64,000 nucleotides of DNA from Cyanobacteria bacterium UBA7753 (GCA_002481545.1 DLEF01000067.1:125937-189936); one strand, 5' to 3'. Shown: positions 1 to 9,547, counted from the first letter of the stretch. Made by a program: numbers and translations. Notes: a model not told the origin generated them from the letters alone.

Positions 1-1576
1 CGTCTCCGCCTATATATTCAAGGTTCCCCAAGGTTTTAATATTTGAGTTTTCAAAGTTTGCGTCGCCCTCTATTGCTGCCAGATTGCCTAAGCTGTCTGC
101 TTTTACGTGGGATAAATTCGCGTTTCCTCCGATATATTCAAGAGCCCCAAAGTCTTTCAATGAATTAAACCCGGGGTTGAAATTTGCATTACCGCCGATT
201 GATTTTAACCCTTTTAAACTTTCCAAAAACGGAGCATTGGTAAAGTTTTCATCAACATTTCCCAATACGCCTAAATCTTTTATTCTGGAGTTTTTCATAT
301 CTAATGAGCCGACATCTTTCAAAGCCCCCGTAGACTCCAATCTTGATTCCGCAAATGTTGCCGTTCCGCCAATTTTTTCAAGATTAGGTAAATCTTTTAT
401 CTTTGATAAAAAGAAGGTAGTGTCCCCTTTTATTTCTTTGAGGTTGTGAGTATCGGTAAGTTCGGAGCGGGTAAAGTCCGCATCGCCTTCTATTTTTACA
501 ACGTTTTGGAACAGTTTATTTTCATCCGCGCCAAAGTCGGAATAATTAACCCCTTCAGGCATTTTATAATTTGATAAAATCATTCCGCCGTCTTTATCGT
601 ATCTGACACCAATTCCAAAGTAATTATATATGCTTTTTGCATCGTTATGTTTTATCGGCAGTGCCAAATCTTTCTTTATTTGTTTTGTCTTTTCAATTGC
701 TCTCTCTGACGCATAGTATGATACAACGGCATCACTTTTCATCTTAAACTTGTTGTCTGCCAAGTATGTTTTGAGAGTGTCAAAATCTTTGGGGTTTATT
801 CTTCCGTTATTGTTTTTATCCTGAAATTCCGCGACTCTGTTATCTTCAAACCTTAGCCCGATTTTAGGGTTTCCGTGGTCCATATAAATATGGAAATCTC
901 CCATTGCAAGGTGATATTCCGCCTTATCACCCTTTGTGCACCAACTTGTGTTTGAGAGGTTTTGCAATTTTTTTACGTTTGCGTCAAAGTTTTCTCTGTC
1001 GTGCGCTTTTGACGGTATAACAATCCATTTAGATTCGTTCTCATTAAACTCGGAACCTTTTAAATAAAATTCCGTAAGGTTAGCCTTATATTTTTTGCTG
1101 AAATCAAATTGTGCTTTTTTATCCTCTTTGAAAGATTGTTTCAGGTCGGATAAAGTTTTGTCCAAAACTTCTTTATTAAATACAGGAAGATTAGTTGCGT
1201 CGGATTTTTTGAGATTTTTGGTCATATCTTTCATAACGATTAATTTCTCAATAGGGCTGTATCCGCCTTTATCCAGAGAGTCCGACCATTTATTTATTGA
1301 TTGTCTGCGTTGGAAGAGGGTATCGATGTTCCTTCCCGAGTAATCCTGTTCACAGATAATATTATATTTATCTCCCGCCCAGAGTTGTAAATCGTCGTTC
1401 GTATTAAACTTTTCAATCGGAGCCTTATATTTTTCCACGGCAGCATAATCCGCCCCGTCAAACTGCGATTTTTTCATCGCCGTAAACGAAGGCGCAGAGT
1501 TATATGCTTTTATATTATTGGTTTGTCGGCTGTAATACGAATTAAATGTTCCTATGCGCATACTTAAATAACGCAT
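1..1576 (-). CDS. Leucine-rich-repeat-like protein, 3' end cut off by window edge
   Basis: The minus-strand frame is open from ATG 1576 to the window edge (525 codons), so the C-terminus is missing. A second in-frame ATG lies at 1561; neither has a clear Shine-Dalgarno sequence. Residues 30-33 read SFTA, close to the F-x-G tag of other genes here. Residues 180-250 hold a compact region with SWCT (211-214) followed by EYHLAMGDFHIYMD; I recall similar W-C-T blocks in LRR proteins of gut bacteria and phages but cannot check this. Residues 253-264 (DKNNNGRINPKD) fit an EF-hand or dockerin calcium loop. From about residue 330 there are roughly 22-residue repeats of the form LG.L..IGG.A.F..S.I..., an LRR-like solenoid. 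No signal peptide is visible. A binding or surface role is inference. Confidence 0.75.
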   Translation of the reverse strand, partial: MRYLSMRIGTFNSYYSRQTNNIKAYNSAPSFTAMKKSQFDGADYAAVEKYKAPIEKFNTNDDLQLWAGDKYNIICEQDYSGRNIDTLFQRRQSINKWSDSLDKGGYSPIEKLIVMKDMTKNLKKSDATNLPVFNKEVLDKTLSDLKQSFKEDKKAQFDFSKKYKANLTEFYLKGSEFNENESKWIVIPSKAHDRENFDANVKKLQNLSNTSWCTKGDKAEYHLAMGDFHIYMDHGNPKIGLRFEDNRVAEFQDKNNNGRINPKDFDTLKTYLADNKFKMKSDAVVSYYASERAIEKTKQIKKDLALPIKHNDAKSIYNYFGIGVRYDKDGGMILSNYKMPEGVNYSDFGADENKLFQNVVKIEGDADFTRSELTDTHNLKEIKGDTTFFLSKIKDLPNLEKIGGTATFAESRLESTGALKDVGSLDMKNSRIKDLGVLGNVDENFTNAPFLESLKGLKSIGGNANFNPGFNSLKDFGALEYIGGNANLSHVKADSLGNLAAIEGDANFENSNIKTLGNLEYIGGD

Positions 1577-1607
1577 AAAAATATATTTTTTGCTGATATT
1601 TTAAGTT

Positions 1608-2045
1608 TTATTTCCCTGTAGAGCCAAATCCGCCTTCACCGCGTTCTGTGTCGGATAATTCTTCAACTACTTCCAATTTAGCCTGAACGTAGTTTGTGAT
1701 AACCATTTGTGCAATTCTCTCATCAGGTTGGATTGTGTAAGCTTCGTTTGAAATATTGACTATAGGGACGCAAACTTCTCCTCTGTAATCTTCATCAATC
1801 GTTCCTACGCAGTTGATTAGAGTGATACCGTGTTTGATAGATAAACCCGAGCGAGGTCTTATTTGTGCTTCATATCCGTGTTCAAGCTCTATTTTTAACC
1901 CCGTAGGGATAAGTCTGCGCTCTAACGGTTTTAGTTCAACAGGTTCATCTATTGCCGCGCACAAATCCATGCCTGCAGCACCTTCCGTTTTATATTCAGG
2001 TAAAATTCTGTTATGTGCAAGTCTTTTTATCTTCAATACTGTCAT
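1608..2045 (-). CDS. dut: dUTP diphosphatase
   Basis: Hydrolyses dUTP to dUMP and pyrophosphate, keeping uracil out of DNA and supplying dUMP for thymidylate synthesis; a cytosolic homotrimer. All five dUTPase motifs are visible: AAGMDLCA, PRSGLSIKHG, the catalytic region GTIDEDYRGEV with its Asp, RIAQMVI, and the C-terminal Phe arm GGFGSTGK. The length of 145 aa is normal for a trimeric dUTPase. ATG 2045 follows a good Shine-Dalgarno (AGAGGAG), which supports this start. It lies downstream of the AsmA-like gene on the same strand, separated by a hairpin, so it may be co-transcribed. Confidence 0.97.
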   Translation of the reverse strand: MTVLKIKRLAHNRILPEYKTEGAAGMDLCAAIDEPVELKPLERRLIPTGLKIELEHGYEAQIRPRSGLSIKHGITLINCVGTIDEDYRGEVCVPIVNISNEAYTIQPDERIAQMVITNYVQAKLEVVEELSDTERGEGGFGSTGK

Positions 2046-2078
2046 TCTAAACTCCTCTTATTTTCAATAATCGCCCTA

Positions 2079-2110
2079 CCATGTTACTACAAAAATAGGC
2101 AGTAACATGG
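2079..2110. repeat. 10-bp perfect inverted repeat between asmA-like gene and dut
   Basis: CCATGTTACT and AGTAACATGG flank a 12-nt loop in the short gap between the AsmA-like stop and the dut Shine-Dalgarno. There is no clear T-run on the minus strand, so it could be a weak terminator, an RNA-processing hairpin or a protein-binding site. Confidence 0.6.
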
Positions 2111-2131
2111 TCTCGTTATGTCTTCGTTATC

Positions 2132-5100
2132 TTACTTTTCCTTTGAGAATTTGCGCTTTACTCTGTTTATTAGCTTCGCATCTTCTTTGGCTTTTGCAGC
2201 GGCTGCTGCTTGTGCTTCAGGTGTCGTAGGATCGGCAAGCAGGTATTCTTCAGGCATGTTATCCGTGAAGTTCTTTGCTTTGTCTATATCGTTTTGCAAA
2301 GCTAACCACTTGAAAGATTTAATCATCTTGAGAGGTTTTGCGGCGTCACCTTGTAATATAATCTGGAACTTGGTTGCCGTAAAATCATCTTCCGATTTTG
2401 CAAACTTCGGTATCTCATTCATCTCTGCCTGTGTAACAGGAACAGTGAAGATGGAGAACGCTTTTGCCATAACTATGTTTATACCCGGAGTTGCCTTAAT
2501 CAGGTTAATCGGGTTAAGTAATGCAATTGGTCCTAACATATTGGAAACAAATGAACCAAGCTTCCCTCTGACCTGCATATCAGCCTCATTTTTGAGTAAG
2601 TCATAGTTCCCTGCTATATGCAGACACATAACGTTCCCTTGTGATGTTATCGGGCATATAACAGCCTTTCCGTTTACGAATTTTATATCACCCTTTAATT
2701 CCGTAAAGTGTGCTGTATCAATCGTTGCTATATTCTTAATAATACCTCCTAGTGCCGTTTGGAAGAACTGAGAGTTTCTTATGTTATCGGCAAGAATCAT
2801 ATTCTCAAGTTCCCCGACAGGCCCGTAACCGCCGTTTTTGATTGAAAAATGAACTCCGCCCTTTAACGATTTCATCTGTTCTTGGTAAGTATTACCTTTG
2901 AGGCGTGCATTCATATTAAATGCCGTGATACCTGATATTGCATTTTTGGTATTTGCTGCATCTAAAAGAGCCTTTGCCGTATCAATATTTTTACCGTTCA
3001 GGTTCATTGATATTGCGTTATTGTTCAAGTTAACTCCGATTTTACCCGTAACATTACCCTTAAACACATTCGTGCTCAATGGTTGAAGTCTCAACATATT
3101 ATGAGAAAGTAACAGGCGTCCGTGAGTATTGGTCAATATGATTTTTCCTGTTTTTATATTATCGAAATTAAATCTGCCGACAGCTCTAACAGGGATATCG
3201 GAGGATTTCTTTGAAGATGTCTTTGCTCCTGATGTTTTCGGTAACGTATTCGCTGCCGCATCGGATACTTTCATTACTTTATCAAGATTTATGTTATCGG
3301 ATTGAACATTTAATCTGTACAACTTCATAACAGGTGAAAATTCAAAATTAGAGTTTGCCGATACATTCAAATCGGAACCGTTCAAATCGATATTGTTTGC
3401 ATAAAGGTGCATTGACTTTCCGCGGAAAGTTACTCCCGTATCTTCCAATTTCGTGAGTAGTGACGGTATTCTAATCTTATCGACGTCAATCCCTCCGAAT
3501 ATTACGGGATCGGATAGAAGCCCGAATACATTTATTCCGCCTTTTAGTTTAAATTTTGAGTTACGGAATGCATAGATTGAACCGTCCAACGGTTTTATAT
3601 CAAGTCTTAAAAGATTTATTCTCGGAGACATCGTGTCTAATCTCGCGAGTGTTCCGTGGAATTTTATAACGGGGTTAGCACCTGCCATGTTGGCATTAAA
3701 ATCGTTTGTGAACGGATTACGAGTTGTAAATATTCCCGTATCTTTTATGTTTAATCTGTCGCCTTTGTATAAAATTTTGGCTTGAGTGATACATTGTTTA
3801 CCTCTCAAAGATTTAAAATGAACAGGGGTTACATATCCGTTTGACCTTGATAAAACCTGCATTACCGCAAATTGTTTTTTGTCATTTCCCGTTACTTTAA
3901 ACTTAATCGGTAATATCCCTTTTGCATCGATATAAGGAGCGGCAGCGGAGCCTGCAAAATGTTTCAAATCTTTTGCGTATAAGTTCCCGTCTCCCGTGAA
4001 ATCAATCAACGGAACATTCATATAATCGCTCACACGTCCGAATAATTTGATTGAAGAGGTTTTATTTATCCTCAAATCGGTTCTGTTTAAAGCTATCTTA
4101 TCGTTGTCAAAATCGACCGTTATTTCATTATCCGTAACCGTTGAATTTGTAGACGGTATGCGGACAGCCAAACCAAGGTTTACAAGGTTTCCTTTGAGTA
4201 TGTTTTCCGCCTTGTCATACATCATTATCAAATTCAAATCTTTGTTATTAATAACAAGTGATCTGTCTTTATTTGTAACGGACAGTTTAGCAAGTTCAAA
4301 CTTCAAAGATGAAATTGATTTCTTTAGTTTTCCGCTTATTCTTGCATCTATTGAGACATTTGCGGAGTTCATCTTTATATTTTTCTTTAATGATGACGGA
4401 GCAAGAGCTCTGTATAATCCTGCTATCGGAAGATTATTGGTTTTTATGTATAAATCCGCGATAGCTTTTTCATCGACCGAACCTGCTATAACCAACGGTT
4501 TCCCGCTTACATATATTTTTGTATTATTTATTCTGAAAATATTATTATCAAATAACAAATCGGAATTTGTACCCGTTACAACAAGCCCTATTTTTCTGTT
4601 TATAGCGGCACCGTTACGGATTATTATTTTACCCTCCGATTTTAAGTGTTTAAAGTTTGTTTTTATCTTTGCATTTGATTGGATATAACCGTTACCTTTT
4701 AAGTTCCCTAAATCGTTACTTATTCCGAAACTGTCAAGGATGGCTTTTGTAAACACAATCAGGTTGTTAAAATGGATTTTATCACTCTTTAACATTAAGT
4801 CCAAAGAAGGTTCTGCGATATTTATTTTACCCAAAACTTTTGAATGTTCGTTAGGTGTTACATAGAAATCCGTATCAACCTTTACCGTATTTCCTCTGAA
4901 TTTCGAGTGGAAATAACATTTAGGCAGTTGGTATTTTGCTAAGCGCAGAGTTAAATTATCAACGTTATAAAATCCTTTTAATTTGAACTTGCCTTCACGA
5001 TTTTTCCTTATTTTTAATTTGGAATTTACGTGTGCTTTTAAGTCATAGTGTTGATAAACTTTGACTACGTTATAGAATGGTATTTCAATCTTTTCAGCCT

Positions 5101-5818
5101 TATCGTCATCGGCATCAAGTTCATCGTGTTTAGGTCTTCTGATGACCGAATCCAATTTTAAATTAGCGGTAATATTTGTTTTGTTATCACTCATCAAATA
5201 AGCGTAAGTTTTAAGTTTCGCGGTTTTGAAGTTATAAAATCCGCCTTTCATCTCATCGCCCTTTAGGGTGATACTGTGTTTATGTTTTATATCGTTTACG
5301 GCGATATTATAGTTTTCAATTTTTATGTGAGGAACAATTATTCTAATCCATTCGGGATTAAACCAGCCCTCTTCTTTGTCTTCTTTTACTTCATTATTTT
5401 TTCTGTTCAACATATCCTGTATTTCTGATACAAGCTTATACTGCGTGCATTGTGCGTTTGTATCAAGATTGATTTTAGGATTAATAATATCAACGCAAGA
5501 GACTCTGACTGTCATCAAAAGCGCCCACGGAAGAGATACTTTGACCTTTAAACCGTCCGTATCCAAAACAGGTGAACCGTCTGCGAGAGTAACTTTTACG
5601 TTATCCGTTTTTAGCCCTGCTTCCAATATAGGAGTCGTAAAAACCCGCGGATTTTTTATATCAACATTTAAGTTTAACTGTTCCTTCGCAAGCTGCTGCA
5701 ACATAGGAACATACTGTGTAACATTAACTTTTTTAGGCAACACAAATAAAAATGCCAAGTACAAAACGGCGACAACAGCGCCTAATGCATATCCCATGCA
5801 TACCAAAAATTTCTTCAT
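2132..5818 (-). CDS. Giant AsmA-family (AsmA/TamB/YhdP-like) membrane-anchored protein
   Basis: About 1228 aa. A short cytoplasmic start is followed by one N-terminal membrane helix (FLVCMGYALGAVVAVLYLAF). Next comes the family's typical opening, in which P..L....K..LNV.I.NPR leads into a very long beta-rich body of alternating hydrophobic strands. The C-terminal 250 residues match the AsmA C-terminal pattern (LKGGVHFSIKNGGYGPVGEL, then FTELKGDIKFVNGKA). Family members are anchored in the inner membrane, span the periplasm as a grooved beta structure, and are implicated in phospholipid transport to the outer membrane. This implies a two-membrane envelope. An in-frame ATG also exists at 5827, but GGATGG sits 5 nt before ATG 5818, so I prefer the shorter start. 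The exact subfamily is not certain. Confidence 0.85.
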   Translation of the reverse strand: MKKFLVCMGYALGAVVAVLYLAFLFVLPKKVNVTQYVPMLQQLAKEQLNLNVDIKNPRVFTTPILEAGLKTDNVKVTLADGSPVLDTDGLKVKVSLPWALLMTVRVSCVDIINPKINLDTNAQCTQYKLVSEIQDMLNRKNNEVKEDKEEGWFNPEWIRIIVPHIKIENYNIAVNDIKHKHSITLKGDEMKGGFYNFKTAKLKTYAYLMSDNKTNITANLKLDSVIRRPKHDELDADDDKAEKIEIPFYNVVKVYQHYDLKAHVNSKLKIRKNREGKFKLKGFYNVDNLTLRLAKYQLPKCYFHSKFRGNTVKVDTDFYVTPNEHSKVLGKINIAEPSLDLMLKSDKIHFNNLIVFTKAILDSFGISNDLGNLKGNGYIQSNAKIKTNFKHLKSEGKIIIRNGAAINRKIGLVVTGTNSDLLFDNNIFRINNTKIYVSGKPLVIAGSVDEKAIADLYIKTNNLPIAGLYRALAPSSLKKNIKMNSANVSIDARISGKLKKSISSLKFELAKLSVTNKDRSLVINNKDLNLIMMYDKAENILKGNLVNLGLAVRIPSTNSTVTDNEITVDFDNDKIALNRTDLRINKTSSIKLFGRVSDYMNVPLIDFTGDGNLYAKDLKHFAGSAAAPYIDAKGILPIKFKVTGNDKKQFAVMQVLSRSNGYVTPVHFKSLRGKQCITQAKILYKGDRLNIKDTGIFTTRNPFTNDFNANMAGANPVIKFHGTLARLDTMSPRINLLRLDIKPLDGSIYAFRNSKFKLKGGINVFGLLSDPVIFGGIDVDKIRIPSLLTKLEDTGVTFRGKSMHLYANNIDLNGSDLNVSANSNFEFSPVMKLYRLNVQSDNINLDKVMKVSDAAANTLPKTSGAKTSSKKSSDIPVRAVGRFNFDNIKTGKIILTNTHGRLLLSHNMLRLQPLSTNVFKGNVTGKIGVNLNNNAISMNLNGKNIDTAKALLDAANTKNAISGITAFNMNARLKGNTYQEQMKSLKGGVHFSIKNGGYGPVGELENMILADNIRNSQFFQTALGGIIKNIATIDTAHFTELKGDIKFVNGKAVICPITSQGNVMCLHIAGNYDLLKNEADMQVRGKLGSFVSNMLGPIALLNPINLIKATPGINIVMAKAFSIFTVPVTQAEMNEIPKFAKSEDDFTATKFQIILQGDAAKPLKMIKSFKWLALQNDIDKAKNFTDNMPEEYLLADPTTPEAQAAAAAKAKEDAKLINRVKRKFSKEK

Positions 5819-6058
5819 ATATACCATCCAATTATTTATTTATACGTCTGATATTATTATACACACTCATATTGGTAATTCAAAAGGCATGGACTCTTAA
5901 ATTTTTATTAAAAGGTGTAAAATATACACTAAACGAAGTATCTTTTACAAATATTTACGATAATTTTTTAAGGCACTAATAGCTAAAACGATTGTTATAT
6001 AAAGGATTTAGGACATATAAATAAAAATATTTTTATATTTTTGATATAAAAAATTTAT

Positions 6059-6087
6059 TTGCAAAATATGGAAAATTCTGCTATTAT
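6059..6087 (+). promoter_or_regulatory. Probable sigma-70-type promoter of the winged-helix gene
   Basis: TTGCAA (6059-6064), exactly 17 nt, then TATTAT (6082-6087), about 55 nt upstream of ATG 6142. The rest of the 323-nt intergenic stretch 5819-6141 is very AT-rich, carries the divergent start region of the AsmA-like gene, and shows no further gene. Confidence 0.65.
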
Positions 6088-6141
6088 TTAGTTACAAACA
6101 AATGTAACCGGCTTTGGGGCCAAAAACAAGGAGAAAAAATT

Positions 6142-6357
6142 ATGAAATCAACATTACCTATACAAGATCAAATCATTGAATCAGCAGGAAAAATTTACAA
6201 CTATTTATCAGATAAGGGTGAAGTTACTCTTAACAAGATGTCTAAAGATTTAGACTTAGACCAAAACTTCATTTCTATGGGTTTAGGCTGGTTATCAAGA
6301 GAAGATAAATTATCTTATACAAGAAAACCAAAATCAATCACTGTTAAATTAGTTTAA
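6142..6357 (+). CDS. Small winged-helix protein (DUF2582-like)
   Basis: 71 aa. Predicted fold is a compact winged helix-turn-helix: IQDQIIESAGKIYNYL is helix 1, LNKMSKDLDL and NFISMGLGWLSREDK form the HTH pair, and LSYTRKPKSITVKLV forms the wing strands. This matches the DUF2582 family of about 70-residue proteins found in anaerobes; their target is unknown. The gene is monocistronic, with a canonical promoter 55 nt upstream, a strong Shine-Dalgarno (AAGGAG) and a strong terminator directly after it, which suggests high, independent expression. It may bind DNA or act as a protein-interaction module. Confidence 0.85.
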   Translation: MKSTLPIQDQIIESAGKIYNYLSDKGEVTLNKMSKDLDLDQNFISMGLGWLSREDKLSYTRKPKSITVKLV

Positions 6358-6380
6358 TAACAGTTTAAAACATACTTAAA

Positions 6381-6411
6381 AAGAGCCGATAATTTTATCG
6401 GCTCTTTTTTG
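6381..6411 (+). terminator. Rho-independent terminator
   Basis: AAGAGCCGAT / ATCGGCTCTT stem with a short AAAATTTT-type loop and six T residues, 23 nt after the winged-helix stop codon. Confidence 0.95.
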
Positions 6412-6488
6412 TTTGTATCAACTTAATATTTCTTATTAAATCGGCAAAAATACCCGAAAAATTGTTTTTATATAAATAGGTACCGCTT

Positions 6489-7691
6489 ATGGAATTATTT
6501 TTCAATAAATTATTTTCAAATATACCCGTATCAAAGCCAACAAATCAGCCGGGGCAGCGCTCTTATTCGACAGGAATACGTGGCGGGCTTCAAAATGATA
6601 TGTTTGTAAAGAACGCGGAGCCTGTTTTTACGGGTAAACGCGGATCGGGCTCTACCAAAAAAGGTGCCGTGTTAAAAGAATTGGATAACATAACATGCCC
6701 GTACAGCGGAGTTAAAATGTTATCCGCAAAGAAGATTGATAAAATCGAGGCAGAACTTGCAAAAACTCCTTCTATCACCGGACGTATAGATATATTGGAA
6801 CAATATAAACCGAACATGCAAAAACTGGAAAAGAACATGTTTGCAATATTTAAAGGTTATGCGGCAAATCATCCCGAAGGGAACTTGAATGCGTGCCTTA
6901 GAGAATTATATCCGGATTCACTTGCGGAATTAAAGATTGAACAGATAAAAGTACTTGATAAAGTAGATAAAGTAACCAAGAAAATGGACGCTAAAACGGC
7001 GCTTGAGGTCAGAAAGATAACGACGGACGCAAGACACAAAATCTTGAGTGATACGCCTGAGACTATCAAACGTAACCCGAAGGCGAGAACCGCGGATCAC
7101 ATATTCAAACGTAAAGATTTGTTGGATGAACTCAGAGATGCGACAATCCATAAAACAAACCCTGAATTGTTTGATGAGATGTGGCAGGCTGCGAGCGAAC
7201 TTCCTAAATCTTCAACAAGTATGGACGCATTCATCGTTAAGTATGCGGACAGACCGCCTGTTGAGATTGCGACAAGACTTTTGAGACCGTCCACTACATC
7301 TATTGAACATATTACTCCTGCTAACCCTGATTCCATAACGACGGAAGCGGGCGAGAATGAGTTGACAAACTTCATGCCTGCATCAAGAGACTGGAACACT
7401 GCAAGAGGTAATAATCCGTTACCTGAATTTATAAAACAGCACAGAAACATTCCGAGATATTCACAAAAAATGACTGATGATATAATCAAAGCTATTTATC
7501 ACGGCAAAATGCCTGACTGCGACTGGTATCCGTATGTTTTGAAAGAAAAAATGTATAACGAGTCTCAAGGACTTATAAACGTAAATATTGATAAATATAA
7601 AGTCTCGGAGGCTGACGCATTTAAGAATGCTCCGGAAAAAGTTATTGATGCTTATAACAGGTTAAAAGAAGAAAATAAAAACATCGGATAA
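6489..7691 (+). CDS. F-x-G-tagged protein with split HNH-nuclease-like motif
   Basis: 400 aa, not a family I can name. The N-terminus is low-complexity and reaches VFTGK at 46-50, the F-x-G tag shared with other genes here. CPYSG (70-74) resembles the first zinc-side turn of an HNH domain. A helical insert of about 190 residues follows (CLRELYPDSL, KVDKVTKKM and so on). Residues 272-308 then read IEHITP, ENELTNF, ASRDWNTARGN; the order H..P, N...N, R.WN..RGN is the usual core of HNH endonucleases. Only one Cys of a CxxC pair is seen, so metal ligation may be degenerate. Possible roles are an exported nuclease effector or a non-catalytic HNH fold. ATG 6489 has AGGT about 8 nt upstream. Nuclease activity is inference. 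Confidence 0.6.
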   Translation: MELFFNKLFSNIPVSKPTNQPGQRSYSTGIRGGLQNDMFVKNAEPVFTGKRGSGSTKKGAVLKELDNITCPYSGVKMLSAKKIDKIEAELAKTPSITGRIDILEQYKPNMQKLEKNMFAIFKGYAANHPEGNLNACLRELYPDSLAELKIEQIKVLDKVDKVTKKMDAKTALEVRKITTDARHKILSDTPETIKRNPKARTADHIFKRKDLLDELRDATIHKTNPELFDEMWQAASELPKSSTSMDAFIVKYADRPPVEIATRLLRPSTTSIEHITPANPDSITTEAGENELTNFMPASRDWNTARGNNPLPEFIKQHRNIPRYSQKMTDDIIKAIYHGKMPDCDWYPYVLKEKMYNESQGLINVNIDKYKVSEADAFKNAPEKVIDAYNRLKEENKNIG

Positions 7692-7736
7692 AAATAAATA
7701 TTGTATATAAAGTTGCAGTAAAGTAAAAACGTACAC

Positions 7737-7804
7737 GTCATGCTGAATTTATTTCAGCATCTTTTAACTTTTTAATCAGATCCTGAAACAAGTTCAGGAT
7801 GACA
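7737..7804. repeat. Intergenic double-palindrome repeat
   Basis: Two adjacent imperfect palindromes, ATGCTGAATTTATTTCAGCAT and ATCCTGAAACAAGTTCAGGAT, followed by GACA. The pattern TCCTGAAACAAGTTCAGGATGAC is a widespread bacterial intergenic repeat type in my recollection. It sits between convergent genes and has no coding potential of note. Confidence 0.7.
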
Positions 7805-7856
7805 CATTCTACAAGATATACTGTAACTTTGTATATAATTGCTAAAATATTAAAAC

Positions 7857-7887
7857 AAAAAAGTCGGATATGTTTCCGACTTTTTTC
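7857..7887 (-). terminator. Bidirectional rho-independent terminator
   Basis: AAAAAAGTCGGA ... TCCGACTTTTTT hairpin immediately after the TPR gene (minus strand). It is T-rich on both strands, so it may also stop read-through from the HNH-like gene. Confidence 0.9.
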
Positions 7888-7888
7888 A

Positions 7889-9547
7889 TTAACTGAATAA
7901 ATCATGCATTCGATTTTCAATATCATCTTCCGGCAATTCGTTGGTTATTCGGTTTAAGTCCATTGCCATTTGATAATACTCGGCACTTTTGGTGTTTTCA
8001 CCCAGTGCCTGATACGCTCGGCCTGCATTGAAGTATGCAAGAGTATAATTAGGATTAAGCTTTATTGCATTCTTAAAATACCCGAGCGCTTCTTTCGGAT
8101 TGCCCATCCCGTCGAGATAGACTACTCCGAGATTGTTTTGTGATATGTCGAAATTAGGGTTTAGTTGTATTGATTTATGGAACGAAACTATGGATTCTTC
8201 AACATAGTCTTTTTCCCAGAGAGCCAAACCTGCTTTTGCATAAGCCATGAAGTTATCGGGATCAAGAGTTATTCCGTCGCAATAAGTTCTGATAGCCTTA
8301 TCCAATTCACCTTTGACCATGTATAAGTCGCCAAGCGACAGCAATAAATCGTAGTTCTTGGAATCAAGAACCAGTCCTGCCTGATATGTGGCTTCGGCGG
8401 CTTCAAGGTTGCCTTTGACCTCGCCGTATACGGAGCCTAGAGCGTGGCAGACAATAGATGTCCACTCCGCATCAGGGTTTAGCTTTATCGCTTTTTGATA
8501 ATATTCTATTGCATCATCAAACAATTCCGCTCTCACAAATGCATACGCAAGTGAGTTATTGTAATACGGATTTATCGGATTTGTTTCCAATGCCAGTTTG
8601 AAAGCTGATATCGCATTCAATTTATCATCTTTTCTCAGATACAAATGACCGAGTTGATAATAAATTTTGTCATTTTCAACGTTAAATTCAAGCAATTTAT
8701 TATAATAATCTATTGCTTCATCAAGTTTTTCAGGGAACGCGGTTTGTATAAGTGTTGCTAATTTTAGCAAAAGTTCTCTGTCGTCAGGTTTTACAAAAAG
8801 AGCTTTTTTATAATATTCATAACCCGACATCAAATCCTGTTGTGACATGGACAAATCGCCCATTTTCTTATAGAAAACATCTCCGTGTTCTGTCTTTTGC
8901 ATACCTTCAAAATATGCTTTGTAAGCAGTTGTATACATCTTGGCTTTTTCCAAAGTTTCGCCAAGGGTGCGGTATGAAAATACGGAAATATTATCCGTGA
9001 TAGTTTCCATAAGCATTTTAATCACTGATTTGTCGCACATAAGAAGTACGCTGCCTGATAACAGGTAATAAATATATTTCGCTAATTTCCCTATAGAAAC
9101 GCCTTCTTCATACATTTCGTGCTGTAATAATTTAGACAAAAACAGTCTCGGTCTTGCTGAATTAAAGACGCCTGATTTTATTGCAATGGAAAATTCTTTT
9201 TGGGCTGATTTGTAATCATCGGACATTGACATAAAGTAACCCGCATAAATGTGCGCGTTTACGTTGTCAGGCTCCAGCGTAGTCGCCGTTTTACACTGTT
9301 CGATTGCGACCTGCAGAGTGATTTCTCCTTTTTCATACATAAGACTAGCCAAACGATAATAAGGCTCTGCCATTTTCGGAGAAGATTTTATCGCCTCTAC
9401 ATAATATTCAATAGCGTTTTCCAAATCTTCCGCCTGACGTTTTACTATATATCTCTGATGAGACATTCGTGCCATATCGAGAGGGCTTGTATGTCTTTTA
9501 GAGCGTTGTTGTTTTCTCTTTAAGGGTAATGTAATTTGTTCGGACAT
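7889..9547 (-). CDS. TPR-repeat protein
   Basis: About 552 aa made almost entirely of tetratricopeptide repeats. Typical units include AIEYYVEAIKSSPKMAEPYYRLA, GYEYYKKALFVKPDDRELLLKLA and ALGYFKNAIKLNPNYTLAYFNAG. I count about 10-12 units from residue 40 to the C-terminus. There is no signal peptide, membrane helix or catalytic domain, so it is a cytosolic protein-interaction scaffold. ATG 9547 follows GGAGC by 6 nt; upstream in-frame TTG 9559 is less likely. The N-terminus is basic (KRKQQRSKRH). The gene is single, terminated by its own hairpin. The partner is unknown. Confidence 0.85.
   Translation of the reverse strand: MSEQITLPLKRKQQRSKRHTSPLDMARMSHQRYIVKRQAEDLENAIEYYVEAIKSSPKMAEPYYRLASLMYEKGEITLQVAIEQCKTATTLEPDNVNAHIYAGYFMSMSDDYKSAQKEFSIAIKSGVFNSARPRLFLSKLLQHEMYEEGVSIGKLAKYIYYLLSGSVLLMCDKSVIKMLMETITDNISVFSYRTLGETLEKAKMYTTAYKAYFEGMQKTEHGDVFYKKMGDLSMSQQDLMSGYEYYKKALFVKPDDRELLLKLATLIQTAFPEKLDEAIDYYNKLLEFNVENDKIYYQLGHLYLRKDDKLNAISAFKLALETNPINPYYNNSLAYAFVRAELFDDAIEYYQKAIKLNPDAEWTSIVCHALGSVYGEVKGNLEAAEATYQAGLVLDSKNYDLLLSLGDLYMVKGELDKAIRTYCDGITLDPDNFMAYAKAGLALWEKDYVEESIVSFHKSIQLNPNFDISQNNLGVVYLDGMGNPKEALGYFKNAIKLNPNYTLAYFNAGRAYQALGENTKSAEYYQMAMDLNRITNELPEDDIENRMHDLFS

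Noticed and set aside
84..449. Plus-strand open frame of 121 codons
   Set aside because: It is antisense to the repeat part of the LRR-like gene; repeated codons leave the opposite frame open.
4047..4688. Long plus-strand open frame inside the AsmA-like gene
   Set aside because: Antisense to a well-supported 1228-aa protein; no Shine-Dalgarno and no recognisable domain.
7737..7804. Rho-independent terminator
   Set aside because: The palindromes lack T-runs; the real terminator is the adjacent hairpin at 7857-7887.
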